Source of the DNA: Streptomyces pilosus
Lineage (GTDB): Bacteria > Actinomycetota > Actinomycetes > Streptomycetales > Streptomycetaceae
NCBI RefSeq assembly: GCF_014649835.1
Contig: NZ_BMTU01000001.1
Span: forward strand, 124,001 to 188,000
DNA length: 64,000 nt
Direction of reading: 5' to 3'
Below, piece after piece: positions 7,559-16,299 of the stretch (positions are counted from its first letter, which is position 1; each line of letters opens with the position of its first letter). The notes below the pieces were generated by a model. The model saw nothing but the letters and a program-made list of their open reading frames with translations, did not search any database and had not been told where the DNA came from. The position numbers were made by a program, and so were the translations under genes.

Positions 7559-7921
7559 TCAGCACCGGTGACGCCGCACCATCACCGCGCCCACCGCCGC
7601 GGCGACCACGGCACCGGTGATCAGCACCGGCTTGCGGTGCTGCTTGCCGGTCTCACCGGCGTGCGCGGCGCTGCTGCGCAACTGCACGGTCAGCGCCCCG
7701 GCGCGGTCCCGCAGATCCTCGGCCCGCGCCTTCGCCCGGCCCTTGACGTCCATCTTCCCGGCCAGCTCCTCGACGGTGTCGCCGAGCTGGTGCCGCGTCT
7801 GCTCGATCTGCCGGCGCAGTTCGTCCGGGCCCTTGGCCCCCCGCCCCGTCGCGGCGGCCTCCGCGGCCGCGTCGACATGGGCCCCGGCGGCGGATCCCGC
7901 GCGCCTCACCTCGTGCGTCAT
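7559..7921 (-). CDS. DUF3618-type small membrane protein (120 aa)
   Basis: The start is ATG at 7921 (MTHEVRRAGSAAG), which overlaps the upstream gene's stop as ATGA and so implies translational coupling. The central part, DELRRQIEQTRHQLGDTVEELAGKMDVKGRAKAR (about 43-76), is the DUF3618 signature: an amphipathic helix thought to associate with membranes. A single hydrophobic segment near the C-terminus (PVLITGAVVAAAVGAVMV, about 98-115) is followed by a basic tail. Such proteins pair with holin-superfamily or DUF1469 proteins in actinomycete envelope-stress loci. Molecular function is unknown. Confidence 0.75.
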   Translation of the reverse strand: MTHEVRRAGSAAGAHVDAAAEAAATGRGAKGPDELRRQIEQTRHQLGDTVEELAGKMDVKGRAKARAEDLRDRAGALTVQLRSSAAHAGETGKQHRKPVLITGAVVAAAVGAVMVRRHRC

Positions 7922-8334
7922 CGATGCGCCCTTCCCTTGATCTCCTCGACGTCGGCCTTCACGCTGCCGAGCGTCTTCTCCGGTTTGGGCGGCGTGGCCC
8001 GCCGCAACTGCCCGCGGCCGGCGACGGCCAGCACACCCGCGATGAGGAACAGCACGCCCGTGACGATGAGTGCCGCGGCCCACAGGGGCAGCACCAGGTC
8101 CAGCGCAGCGACACCCGTGCCGGCCAGCGCCAGCAGCCCGGCGTAGCCGAACGCGCCCGCCGCCCCCAGCATCCCGCCGCCCTTGCCGGCACGGCGGCCC
8201 TTCTCCGCCAGTTCTTCCTTGGCGAGCGCCACTTCCTGCCGTGCGAGACGGGAGATCTGCTCGGTGGCCTGCCCGACGAGCTCACCCACACTGTGCTCGT
8301 CGCGAACCGGCCGTCGCTCGATGGTTCCGGTCAC
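7918..8334 (-). CDS. Phage holin-superfamily/DUF1469-like membrane protein (138 aa)
   Basis: GTG at 8334 is preceded by GAGGAGGAG about 6 bases upstream, an unusually strong ribosome binding site that fixes the start. The N-terminal region (EQISRLARQEVALAKEELAEKG) is an amphipathic helix. Two hydrophobic spans follow, at about residues 53-80 and 84-106, and then a basic cytoplasmic tail. This is the layout of the actinobacterial holin superfamily III/DUF1469 proteins. It overlaps the DUF3618 gene by 4 bases. Together they likely act at the membrane; no lysin gene is nearby, so a true lytic holin role is unlikely. Confidence 0.75.
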   Translation of the reverse strand: MTGTIERRPVRDEHSVGELVGQATEQISRLARQEVALAKEELAEKGRRAGKGGGMLGAAGAFGYAGLLALAGTGVAALDLVLPLWAAALIVTGVLFLIAGVLAVAGRGQLRRATPPKPEKTLGSVKADVEEIKGRAHR

Positions 8335-8466
8335 GATGCTCCTCCTCTCGGGTCGGGAGAACCCGAGTACCCCCGCGCACCTCCCGCTATCCTTCAAGCA
8401 ATGCTTACGTATACCCGTCACGACATGTAAGTGGAACTTCACGACCGGGCGGCCGACACTACCCCC

Positions 8467-9351
8467 ATGACGCCTTTCGGCCGCACCCTGTGCGCGATGA
8501 TCACCCCGTTCACCCCCGCCGGCGCGCTCGACCTGGAGGGCGCCGGCCGGCTCGCCGACCGCCTGGTGACCCGGGGCTGCGACGGGCTGGTCCTGTCCGG
8601 CACCACGGGGGAGTCCCCCACCACCACGGACGCCGAGAAGGCGGCCCTGATCACGGCGGTGCGGGAGGCGGTCGGCACCCGCGCCACGATCGTCGCCGGC
8701 GTCGGCACGCCCGACACGGCCCACACCGTCACGCTGGCGCGCGAGGCCGAGCGGGCCGGCGCCGACGGCCTCCTGGTGGTCGCCCCGTACTACAGCCGGC
8801 CCCCGCAGGACGCGATCGAGGCCCACTTCCTGCGCGTCGCGGACTCGACGGGCCTGCCCCTCGCCCTGTACGACATCCCCGCCCGTACCGGCACCCGCAT
8901 CGAACCCGGCACCCTGCTCCGTCTCGCGGAGCACCCCCGGATCGTGGCGGTCAAGGACTGCTCGTACGACTTCCTGGCGGCGCAGAAGCTGATGTCCCGC
9001 ACCGACCTCGCGTACTACGCGGGCTGCGACGAGCACAACCTCGCCCTCTACGCGGTCGGCGGCGCGGGGTGTGTCAGCACGGTCGCCAACGTGGTCCCCG
9101 AGCACGTCCGTGCCGTGCTGGACGCCTTCGACGCCGGCGAGACGGCCCGTGCGGCGCACCTCCAGCAGCGGATGACGCCCCTCATCGAGGCCGTGATGTC
9201 GAACGGCCTGCCCGGCACGGTCACCGCGAAGGCCCTCCTCACCACCCTGGGCCTGCCCGCGGGCCCCCTCCGCCCCCCACTGATGCCCGCCGACCGCGCG
9301 ACGACCGACGGGCTCAGGGCGCTGCACGAGGACCTGACCGGGGTCGGCTAG
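8467..9351 (+). CDS. Dihydrodipicolinate synthase-family aldolase (DapA paralogue)
   Basis: The 294-residue protein begins MTPFGRTLCAMITPF. It is a class I (beta/alpha)8 aldolase of the DapA/N-acetylneuraminate lyase family. Visible motifs are GTTGESPTT, PYYSRPPQ, YDIPARTG and the Schiff-base lysine in RIVAVKDCS. It condenses pyruvate with aspartate semialdehyde if it is a true DapA; the family also contains lyases for other 2-keto acids. There is no ribosome binding site before the ATG at 8467, but TGGAAC-N17-GACACT ends 7 bases before it, so a leaderless transcript is plausible. An in-frame GTG at 8431 also lacks a ribosome binding site. dapD follows about 400 bases downstream in the opposite orientation, consistent with lysine/diaminopimelate synthesis. 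Confidence 0.85.
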   Translation: MTPFGRTLCAMITPFTPAGALDLEGAGRLADRLVTRGCDGLVLSGTTGESPTTTDAEKAALITAVREAVGTRATIVAGVGTPDTAHTVTLAREAERAGADGLLVVAPYYSRPPQDAIEAHFLRVADSTGLPLALYDIPARTGTRIEPGTLLRLAEHPRIVAVKDCSYDFLAAQKLMSRTDLAYYAGCDEHNLALYAVGGAGCVSTVANVVPEHVRAVLDAFDAGETARAAHLQQRMTPLIEAVMSNGLPGTVTAKALLTTLGLPAGPLRPPLMPADRATTDGLRALHEDLTGVG

Positions 9352-9383
9352 GCACGGAGCCCGGCGGGGAACGGCACGGAAAA

Positions 9384-9414
9384 GCGGGCCGGACCGCACC
9401 GCGGTCCGGCCCGC
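9384..9414. terminator. Hairpin between the convergent dapA-like gene and the small secreted gene
   Basis: GCGGGCCGGACCGC (9384-9397) and GCGGTCCGGCCCGC (9401-9414) form a perfect 14-bp stem with an ACC loop between two stop codons. Confidence 0.8.
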
Positions 9415-9425
9415 CGGAGCGACCC

Positions 9426-9665
9426 TCAGTTCCAGGCGTACCCGTCCCCGAACAGCAGGAAGTGTTCCAGCACGTCCTCCGCGGGGTCGTCGATCTGACC
9501 GACGTCGGCGTTGAGCAGGGCCACCCGGTGGCCGTTGCGCGAGCCCACGGAGGTCTCGTCCGCGTGCGCGGTGCCCGCCAGTGTCCCGAAGAGCACCAGC
9601 ACCGCTGCGACGCCCATCACCCCGACCGCGCAACGGAGCACATCCCGCACCCAGTTGTTCGTCAT
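9426..9665 (-). CDS. Small secreted protein (79 aa), unrecognised
   Basis: The N-terminus is a Sec signal peptide with a hydrophobic core (VGVMGVAAVLVLFGTLAG) and a likely cleavage site after AHA at about residue 35. The mature part is only about 44 residues, acidic, with no Cys: it contains NGHRVALLNADVGQIDDP and then AEDVLEHFLLFGDGYAWN. I do not recognise the family; the GQIDDPxEDVLEH segment looks like a conserved motif rather than random sequence. It is not a chaplin, as it lacks the chaplin repeat and Cys. The start ATG at 9665 fits the signal peptide. It is probably an extracellular peptide-like product. Confidence 0.6.
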   Translation of the reverse strand: MTNNWVRDVLRCAVGVMGVAAVLVLFGTLAGTAHADETSVGSRNGHRVALLNADVGQIDDPAEDVLEHFLLFGDGYAWN

Positions 9666-9788
9666 CGCCCGTCCCCATTCCTGTACATCGGCCGTCCCGG
9701 CATCCGATCGGACCCTGTGTCCACCCGTTCATCTGCCAAAACGACCCTGAAGTCACGGGGAGTAACCCGTACGGGCGTGACGGACGGG

Positions 9789-10778
9789 TCAGTTGTGACT
9801 GTGCAGGACCTCGTTCAGGCCGCCCCAGACCGCGTTGTTCGGACGGGCCTCGACGGCGCCGGTGACGGAGTTGCGGCGGAACAGGATGTGGGACGCGCCG
9901 GACAGGTCACGGGCCTTGACGACCTCGCCGTCGGGCATGGTGACCCGGGTACCGGCGGTGACGTACAGGCCGGCCTCGACCACGCACTCGTCGCCGAGGG
10001 CGATGCCGACGCCCGCCTCGGCGCCGATCAGGCACCGCTCGCCGACGGAGATGCGCACGTTGCCGCCGCCGGACAGGGTGCCCATGGTGGAGGCGCCGCC
10101 ACCGATGTCGGAGCCGTCACCGATGACGACACCGGCCGAGATGCGGCCCTCGACCATCGACGTGCCGAGCGTGCCGGCGTTGAAGTTGACGAAGCCCTCG
10201 TGCATCACGGTGGTGCCCTCGGCGAGGTGCGCACCGAGCCGCACCCGGTCGGCGTCGGCGATGCGGACGCCCTTGGGGGCGACGTAGTCCGTCATGCGCG
10301 GGAACTTGTCGACGGACGTCACGGCGAGGTGCAGGCCCTCGGCGCGGGCGTTGAGGCGCACCTTCTCGAGGTCGTCCACGGCGACCGGGCCGAGCGAGGT
10401 CCAGGCGACGTTGGCGAGGTGGGCGAAGATGCCGTCCAGGTTCTGGCCGTGCGGCCGCACCAGGCGGTGCGAGAGCAGGTGCAGGCGCAGGTAGACGTCG
10501 TGCGCGTCGACCGGCTTCTCGTCCAGCGAGGAGATGACCGTGCGGACCGCGACGACCTCGACACCCCGGCGGGCGTCCGGCCCCACCGCGGCGGTGGCGC
10601 CACCGCCCAGCAGCTCGGCGGCCCGCTCGGCGGAGAGCCGCTCGGTGCCCGAGGGGCCGGGCTCGGCGACGAGTTCGGGGGCGGGGAACCAGGTGTCGAG
10701 GACGGTGCCGTCGGCGGCGAGGGTGGCGAGGCCGGCGGCCACTGCGCCGGTGGTGCTCTGAGCAGTCGTGTCGGTCAT
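9789..10778 (-). CDS. dapD: Tetrahydrodipicolinate N-succinyltransferase
   Basis: The 329-residue enzyme of the succinylase branch of lysine/diaminopimelate synthesis transfers succinyl from succinyl-CoA to tetrahydrodipicolinate. The C-terminal half (about 190-310) shows the hexapeptide left-handed beta-helix: [53 protein letters not shown] and [16 protein letters not shown]. It ends in [10 protein letters not shown]. The protein is longer than proteobacterial DapD and matches the actinobacterial group with an extended N-terminal domain. It has its own transcription unit, between a small secreted gene and the TetR gene. Confidence 0.93.
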   Translation of the reverse strand: MTDTTAQSTTGAVAAGLATLAADGTVLDTWFPAPELVAEPGPSGTERLSAERAAELLGGGATAAVGPDARRGVEVVAVRTVISSLDEKPVDAHDVYLRLHLLSHRLVRPHGQNLDGIFAHLANVAWTSLGPVAVDDLEKVRLNARAEGLHLAVTSVDKFPRMTDYVAPKGVRIADADRVRLGAHLAEGTTVMHEGFVNFNAGTLGTSMVEGRISAGVVIGDGSDIGGGASTMGTLSGGGNVRISVGERCLIGAEAGVGIALGDECVVEAGLYVTAGTRVTMPDGEVVKARDLSGASHILFRRNSVTGAVEARPNNAVWGGLNEVLHSHN

Positions 10779-10888
10779 AAGGGCAACCTAACCGCCTCGC
10801 GCCCGCCGACGCGAACCGGTCCCCCGCCCGTCTCAGGTGCCGGGCCGCGCCCACGGGACACCGCCGGCGCCCGGACGGCGCCCCCGCC

Positions 10889-11431
10889 TCACCCCGCAGG
10901 GATCACCCGCCCCAGGACGTCCCGCGCGTAGGCCTCGTCGTAGGGCGTGCCGGTCAGCAGGGCCTGGAGGAGGATCCCGTCCATCAGCGCGACCAGGGCC
11001 CGCGCCGTGACCGGGTCGGTGCGGCCGGACAGCTGCTCCACGACGGCGTCGCCCCACTCCGCGGCGACGGGGCGCAGGGCGGGACGGCGCAGGGCGGCCA
11101 GGTACAGCTCGTACTCCAGCTCCACGCCCGTGCGGTCACCGGCGAGCCATGCGCCCATCAGGGCCGCCAGCTCGGCCGCCAGGTCGGTGCGCGCGTCCTG
11201 CGGCCCGCCGCGCGCGGCGAGCACGGCGGCGAAGCCCTCGTTGGCCTGCCGCAGGGCGGCGACCATCAGTTCGTCGAGGGTCTTGAAGTGGTACGTGGTG
11301 GAGCCGAGCGGCACGTCGGCCTCGGCGGCGACGCTGCGGTGACTGAGCCCGGCGATGCCGCTGCGGCCCACGACCCGGATCGCCGCGTCGATGATCCGCC
11401 GGCGCCGCTCGGGGTCGTGGCGCCGGGCCAT
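10889..11431 (-). CDS. TetR-family transcriptional regulator
   Basis: The 180-residue protein begins MARRHDPERRRRIIDAAI. The N-terminal helix-turn-helix (about 25-50, IAGLSHRSVAAEADVPLGSTTYHFKTLDEL) is typical TetR, followed by an all-helical ligand domain. The start ATG at 11431-11429 overlaps the stop of the upstream SMR efflux gene (TGATG), so the two are co-translated. An 18-bp perfect inverted repeat at the SMR start codon (11751-11768) is the obvious candidate operator, making this an autoregulated drug-responsive pair. Ligand unknown. Confidence 0.88.
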   Translation of the reverse strand: MARRHDPERRRRIIDAAIRVVGRSGIAGLSHRSVAAEADVPLGSTTYHFKTLDELMVAALRQANEGFAAVLAARGGPQDARTDLAAELAALMGAWLAGDRTGVELEYELYLAALRRPALRPVAAEWGDAVVEQLSGRTDPVTARALVALMDGILLQALLTGTPYDEAYARDVLGRVIPAG

Positions 11432-11751
11432 CAGTGCGAGCCGCCCAGGTTCAGCACCACGACGCCGACGATGATCAGCGCGATCCCGGCGGCCTTGGCG
11501 ACGGTCAGGCCCTCCCCCAGGAACGCCACGCCGATGGTGGCGATGGCGGCGGTGCCCACCCCGGCCCAGATGGCGTAGGCCGTGCCGACGGCGACGGTGC
11601 GCAGCGTCTGGGCGAGCAGGGCGAAGGAGACGATGTATCCGAGCACGGTGAGCAGGGAGGGCCAGAGCCTGCTGAAGCCGTCGCTGTACTTCATGGCCGT
11701 GGTGGCGCACACCTCGGCGGCGATGGCGCCGGCGAGCAGCAGGTATCCCAT
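11431..11751 (-). CDS. Small multidrug resistance (SMR/EmrE-type) efflux protein
   Basis: The 106-residue protein, MGYLLLAGAIAAEVCATTAMKYSDGF, has four transmembrane helices and the conserved membrane-embedded Glu in AAEVCATTAMK (EmrE Glu14 equivalent). It also has YAIWAGVGTA and GEGLTVAKAAGIALIIVGVV. SMR proteins are dimeric proton antiporters that export cationic drugs or guanidinium-type compounds. The start at 11751 is chosen by alignment with the SMR N-terminus; a GTG/ATG a few codons upstream exists. The start codon lies inside an 18-bp palindrome, so the mRNA may be nearly leaderless and repressor-controlled. Confidence 0.9.
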   Translation of the reverse strand: MGYLLLAGAIAAEVCATTAMKYSDGFSRLWPSLLTVLGYIVSFALLAQTLRTVAVGTAYAIWAGVGTAAIATIGVAFLGEGLTVAKAAGIALIIVGVVVLNLGGSH

Positions 11752-11768
11752 GTGTACGAGCGTACACA
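11751..11768. promoter_or_regulatory. Palindromic operator at the SMR/TetR operon start
   Basis: TGTGTAC-GAGC-GTACACA is a perfect inverted repeat with 7-bp arms and a 4-bp centre. It overlaps the first base of the SMR start codon. Its size and place fit a TetR-family dimer site that blocks transcription initiation. Confidence 0.7.
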
Positions 11769-11796
11769 ACGGCGGGGTGTCCCCGTACGGGAACGG

Positions 11797-11832
11797 CGAA
11801 CGGCGACGCCCCCCGGGGGGCGTCGCCGTTCG
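11797..11832. terminator. Terminator of the suf operon
   Basis: CGAACGGCGACGCCCCCC and GGGGGGCGTCGCCGTTCG are 18-bp perfect complementary arms with no spacer, located 18 bases beyond the sufT stop and before the SMR operon promoter. Confidence 0.8.
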
Positions 11833-11849
11833 TGCGTGCGGAGCGGGCG

Positions 11850-12182
11850 TCAGACGTTGAAGCCCAGTGCCCGGAGCTGCTCACGGCCGTCGTCGGTGAT
11901 CTTGTCGGGTCCCCACGGCGGCATCCAGACCCAGTTGATGCGCAGTTCGCTGACCAGGCCGTCCGTGGCGGACTTCGCCTGGTCCTCGATGACGTCCGTC
12001 AGCGGACAGGCCGCCGAGGTCAGGGTCATGTCGAGCGTCGCGATGTTCGCGTCGTCGATGTGGATGCCGTAGATCAGGCCGAGGTTGACGACGTCGATGC
12101 CCAGTTCGGGGTCGACGACGTCGTACAGCGCCTCACGGACCTCTTCCTCCGAGGCCGGCTTCATCTCAACGGTCTCGCTCAT
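11850..12182 (-). CDS. sufT: SufT/MIP18-family Fe-S assembly protein (DUF59)
   Basis: The 110-residue protein begins MSETVEMKPASEEEV. It shows the DUF59 signature DPELGIDVVNLGLIY (about 24-38) and the conserved Cys in TSAACPLTD (about 57-65). Family knowledge: SufT/MIP18 proteins help mature or deliver Fe-S clusters. It is the last gene of the suf operon; its ATG (12182-12180) overlaps the sufU stop as ATGA, implying coupled translation. A long perfect hairpin follows the gene. Confidence 0.9.
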   Translation of the reverse strand: MSETVEMKPASEEEVREALYDVVDPELGIDVVNLGLIYGIHIDDANIATLDMTLTSAACPLTDVIEDQAKSATDGLVSELRINWVWMPPWGPDKITDDGREQLRALGFNV

Positions 12183-12649
12183 GCCGTCGTCTCCTTCTCG
12201 GCGTCGGCTCCGCCCAGCACCTGGGCCGTAGCGTCCTTCCAGGCCATCCAGCTCAGCAGGGCGCACTTCACCCGGGCCGGGTACTTGGACACCCCGGCGA
12301 ACGCGACCGCGTCCTCCAGGATCTCCTCCATCGCGTCGTCGGGCTCGATCCTCCCCTTGGACTGCATCAGCTCCAGGAAGGTCCCCTGGATCCGCTGCGC
12401 CTCGGCGAGGTCCTTGCCGACCAGCAGGTCGTTCAGCACGGAGGCGGAGGCCTGGCTGATGGAGCAGCCCTGCCCCTCGTAGCTCACGTCGCTGATCGTC
12501 GTGCCGTCGTACTTCACGCGCAGCGTGATCTCGTCACCGCACGTCGGATTGACGTGGTGCACCTCGGCGTCGCCGTCCCTCAGACCACGCCCGTGCGGGT
12601 TCTTGTAGTGGTCCAGGATGACGTCCTGGTACATCGAGTCCAGCTTCAC
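12179..12649 (-). CDS. sufU: SUF scaffold/sulfur-transfer protein SufU
   Basis: The 156-residue NifU N-domain protein carries the three conserved Cys: NPTCGDEITL (about Cys40), GQGCSISQAS (about Cys66) and VKCALLSW (about Cys128). It also has the Asp in TCGDE that helps bind zinc. In Gram-positive bacteria SufU is a zinc-dependent sulfurtransferase that accepts persulfide from SufS. It lies 11 bases after sufS and overlaps sufT. No sufE or sufA is present in the cluster, consistent with the SufU type of pathway. Confidence 0.93.
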   Translation of the reverse strand: MKLDSMYQDVILDHYKNPHGRGLRDGDAEVHHVNPTCGDEITLRVKYDGTTISDVSYEGQGCSISQASASVLNDLLVGKDLAEAQRIQGTFLELMQSKGRIEPDDAMEEILEDAVAFAGVSKYPARVKCALLSWMAWKDATAQVLGGADAEKETTA

Positions 12650-12660
12650 GCCTCAGCCCC

Positions 12661-13913
12661 TCATCCGAAGAAGTTCCGTACGTGCTCCAGGCCGTCGACC
12701 AGTGCGTCGATCTCGGCCGGCGTGGAGTACAGATAGAACGACGCTCGCGTGGTCGCGGGAATTCCGTACCGCAGGCACACGGGCCGCGCGCAGTGGTGGC
12801 CGACCCGGACGGCGATGCCCTGCTCGTCGAGGACCTGACCCACGTCGTGCGGGTGGATGTCGCCGAGCGTGAACGAGATCGCGGCGCCGCGGTCCTCGGC
12901 CGTGGCCGGGCCGATGATGCGCAGGTCCGGAACCTCGGTGAGCCGCTTGACCGCGTACTCGGTGATGGCGTGCTCGTGGGCGAGGACCTTGTCCATGCCG
13001 ATGGCCGACAGGTAGTCGATCGCCGCGCCGAGGCCGACCGCCTGGGCGATCGGCGGGGTGCCCGCCTCGAACTTGTGCGGGGCCGGCGCGTAGGTCGACG
13101 AGCTCATCGACACGGTCTCGATCATCTCGCCGCCGCCGAGGAACGGAGGCAGGTCCTCCAGCAGCTCCTGGCGGCCCCAGAGGACGCCGATGCCGGTCGG
13201 GCCGCACATCTTGTGGCCGGTGAAGGCCACGAAGTCGGCCTGGAGGGCCTGGACGTCCAGCGGCATGTGCGGCGCGGCCTGGGAGGCGTCGACGCACACC
13301 AGGGCGCCGACCTCCTGGGCGCGGCGCACTATCGCCTCGACCGGGTTGACCGTGCCGAGAATGTTGGACACCAGCACGAAGGAGACGATCTTCGTCTTCT
13401 CGGTGATGATCTCGTCGATGTTCGACAGGTCGAGCCGGCCGTCGTCGGTCAGCCCGAACCACTTCAGCTTCGCGCCGGTGCGCTGCGCGAGCAGCTGCCA
13501 GGGCACGATGTTGGAGTGGTGCTCCATCTCCGTGATGACGATCTCGGTCTCGTGGTCCACCCGGTAGGGCTCGTCGGCCCAGCCGAGCATGTTGGCCACG
13601 AGGTTGAGCGACTCCGAGGCGTTCTTGGTGAAGATCACCTCGTCGCGCGAGGGCGCGTTGACGAACTCCGCGACCTTGTCGCGCGCACCCTCGTACAGCG
13701 CCGTGGCCTCCTCGGCGAGCACATGCACACCGCGGTGGACGTTGGCGTTGTAGCGCTCGTAGTACTCGGCGAGAGCGTCCAGCACCTGGCGCGGCTTCTG
13801 CGAGGTCGCCGCGTTGTCCAGGTACACGAGCTTCCGGCCGTCGTGGACCTGGCGGTCCAGGATGGGGAAGTCCTTGCGGATCGCCTCTGTGTCGAGGAGG
13901 CCCGGCAGCTGTG

Positions 13914-13917
<4 letters not shown>
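12661..13917 (-). CDS. sufS: Cysteine desulfurase SufS
   Basis: The 418-residue PLP enzyme has Schiff-base lysine in FTGHKMCGPTG (about 228-238) and catalytic Cys in VRVGHHCARPV (about 370-380), with RGVHVLAEEAT and EMEHHSNIVPWQ as family signatures. It is a group II (SufS/CsdA) desulfurase that mobilises sulfur from cysteine for cluster assembly. The start GTG at 13917 overlaps the sufC stop by 4 bases. It is part of the sufR-B-D-Rieske-C-S-U-T transcription unit. Confidence 0.95.
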
Positions 13918-14678
<761 letters not shown>

Positions 14679-14685
14679 GGGTGCC

Positions 14686-15003
14686 TCAGGACTCCTGGGT
14701 GAGGGAGACGAGCACGTCGTCCCCTTCGATCTTTACGGGGTATACGGGGACGGGGCGCGTCGCCGGAAGGGCGTCGGGCTTGCCGGAACGGAGGTCGAAA
14801 CGCGAGCCGTGCAGCCAGCACTCGATGTGGCAGTCGTCCACCTCGCCCTCCGAGAGGGAGACGTTCGCGTGCGAGCAGATGTCGTTGATCGCGAACACCT
14901 CGCCCCCGGTCTGCACGAGGGAGACCGGCGTGCCGTCGAGTTCCACCCGCTTCGGGGTGTCCTCCTCCAGCTCGCTGAGCCCGCAGGCGCGTTGGAAGGT
15001 CAT
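14686..15003 (-). CDS. Rieske [2Fe-2S] ferredoxin in the suf operon
   Basis: The 105-residue soluble protein has the Rieske motifs CSHANVSLSEG and CWLHGSRFDLRSG, giving C-x-H and C-x2-H ligands (about 42-44 and 62-65). It resembles the small ferredoxin subunits of aromatic dioxygenases, and automatic annotation often names it so, but no dioxygenase is near. Its place between sufD and sufC, with a 4-base overlap with sufD, suggests an electron-transfer role in cluster assembly. The exact partner is unknown. Confidence 0.9.
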   Translation of the reverse strand: MTFQRACGLSELEEDTPKRVELDGTPVSLVQTGGEVFAINDICSHANVSLSEGEVDDCHIECWLHGSRFDLRSGKPDALPATRPVPVYPVKIEGDDVLVSLTQES

Positions 15004-16220
15004 CCGACCGCCGCCTCCAGCTCCTCCTCGATCTTGGCGATCAGCCGCTCCTCGATGTCCGGGACGCCGATCTGCTGGACGAGCTCGGCGAAGAAGCCGC
15101 GCACGACCAGACGGCGGGCGTCCTTCTCGGCGATGCCGCGGGCCATCAGGTAGAAGAGCTGCTCGTCGTCGAAGCGGCCGGTGGCGGAGGCGTGACCGGC
15201 GCCGACGATCTCGCCGGTCTCGATCTCCAGGTTGGGCACGGAGTCGACGCGGGCGCCGTCGGTGAGCACCAGGTTGCGGTTCATCTCGTAGGTGTCGGTG
15301 CCCTCGGCCTTCGCCTCGATGAGCACGTCACCGATCCACACGGCGTGCGCGTCGTCGCCCTGGAGGGCGCCCTTGTAGACGACGTTGGACTTGCAGTGCG
15401 GCACGTTGTGGTCGACCAGGAGGCGGTGCTCCTGGTGCTGGCCGGCGTCGGTGAAGTACAGGCCGAACAGCTCGGCCTCGCCGCCGGGGCCGGCGTAGGC
15501 CACGCGCGGGTGGAGGCGGACGACGTCGCCGCCGAAGGTGACGACGACCGACTTGAAGGAGGCGTCGCGGCCGACGAGGGCGTTGTGCTGGGCGACGTGC
15601 ACCGCCTTGTCGTCCCAGTCCTGGACGGAGACGACGGTCAGCTTGGCGCCGTCACCGAGGACGAAGTCGACGTTGGCGGCGAGTACCGCGTCACCGGTGT
15701 GGTCGATGACCACGAGGGCCTCGGCGAAGGCGCCGAGCTCGACCAGCTGGTGGCCGTAGGCGGTGCCGCCCTCGCCCTGCACCGCGATGCGGATCGGCTC
15801 GGTGAGGACGGTCTCCTTCGGCACGGTCACGACCGAGGCCTGCTCGAAGGCGGAGTACGCCTGGGCGGCGACGCGGTCCACGGGGACGCCGGCGCGGCCG
15901 AGCCGCGCGTCGTCGCGGCCGACGGTCTCGACGGTGACGCCCTCGGGCGCCTCGACGGCGACCTTGACGCCCCCGTCGGTGGCGGTGGCGGTGCCGTCGT
16001 GCAGCCCGCGCAGTCGCTCCAGCGGGGTGAACCGCCACTCCTCCTCGCGGCCGTGGGGGACGGCGAAGTCCGCCACGTCGAAGGACGGGGGCGCGCTCAT
16101 GCGGGTGGCGACGGTCGACTCGGCGGCCACCGCGATCGAGCCCGCGGTGGTGGAACCCACGGGTAGGGGTCCCCCCGCCGGAGCGGAGCCGGAGGTGGGG
16201 GAGTTCTGAGCCTCAGCCAT
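15000..16220 (-). CDS. sufD: Fe-S assembly scaffold subunit SufD
   Basis: This 406-residue SufBD-fold protein has a right-handed beta-helix core with ETGEIVGAGHASATGRFDDEQLFYLMARGIAEKDARRLVV near the C-terminus (split here: ETGEIVGAGHASATGRFDDE then QLFYLMARGIAEKDARRLVV), the region containing the conserved His. The N-terminal 40 residues are Gly/Ser/Pro-rich and variable. It forms the SufBC2D scaffold with SufB and SufC. It sits 79 bases after sufB and overlaps the Rieske gene. Confidence 0.94.
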   Translation of the reverse strand: MAEAQNSPTSGSAPAGGPLPVGSTTAGSIAVAAESTVATRMSAPPSFDVADFAVPHGREEEWRFTPLERLRGLHDGTATATDGGVKVAVEAPEGVTVETVGRDDARLGRAGVPVDRVAAQAYSAFEQASVVTVPKETVLTEPIRIAVQGEGGTAYGHQLVELGAFAEALVVIDHTGDAVLAANVDFVLGDGAKLTVVSVQDWDDKAVHVAQHNALVGRDASFKSVVVTFGGDVVRLHPRVAYAGPGGEAELFGLYFTDAGQHQEHRLLVDHNVPHCKSNVVYKGALQGDDAHAVWIGDVLIEAKAEGTDTYEMNRNLVLTDGARVDSVPNLEIETGEIVGAGHASATGRFDDEQLFYLMARGIAEKDARRLVVRGFFAELVQQIGVPDIEERLIAKIEEELEAAVG

Positions 16221-16299
16221 GGCTGTCGTAGTGCTCGCTTTCCTTACGTAAGGGGCTTGACGGAACGGCGGGGCGGCCGGTGGCCGCCCCGGGCCGGTG

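Noticed and set aside
7918..8334. Prophage remnant, because of the holin-like protein
   Set aside because: There are no other phage genes, the partner is a DUF3618 gene, and base composition and codon use match the neighbours.
14686..15003. Aromatic-ring dioxygenase ferredoxin
   Set aside because: No oxygenase subunits are nearby and the gene is embedded in the suf operon with overlapping starts and stops.
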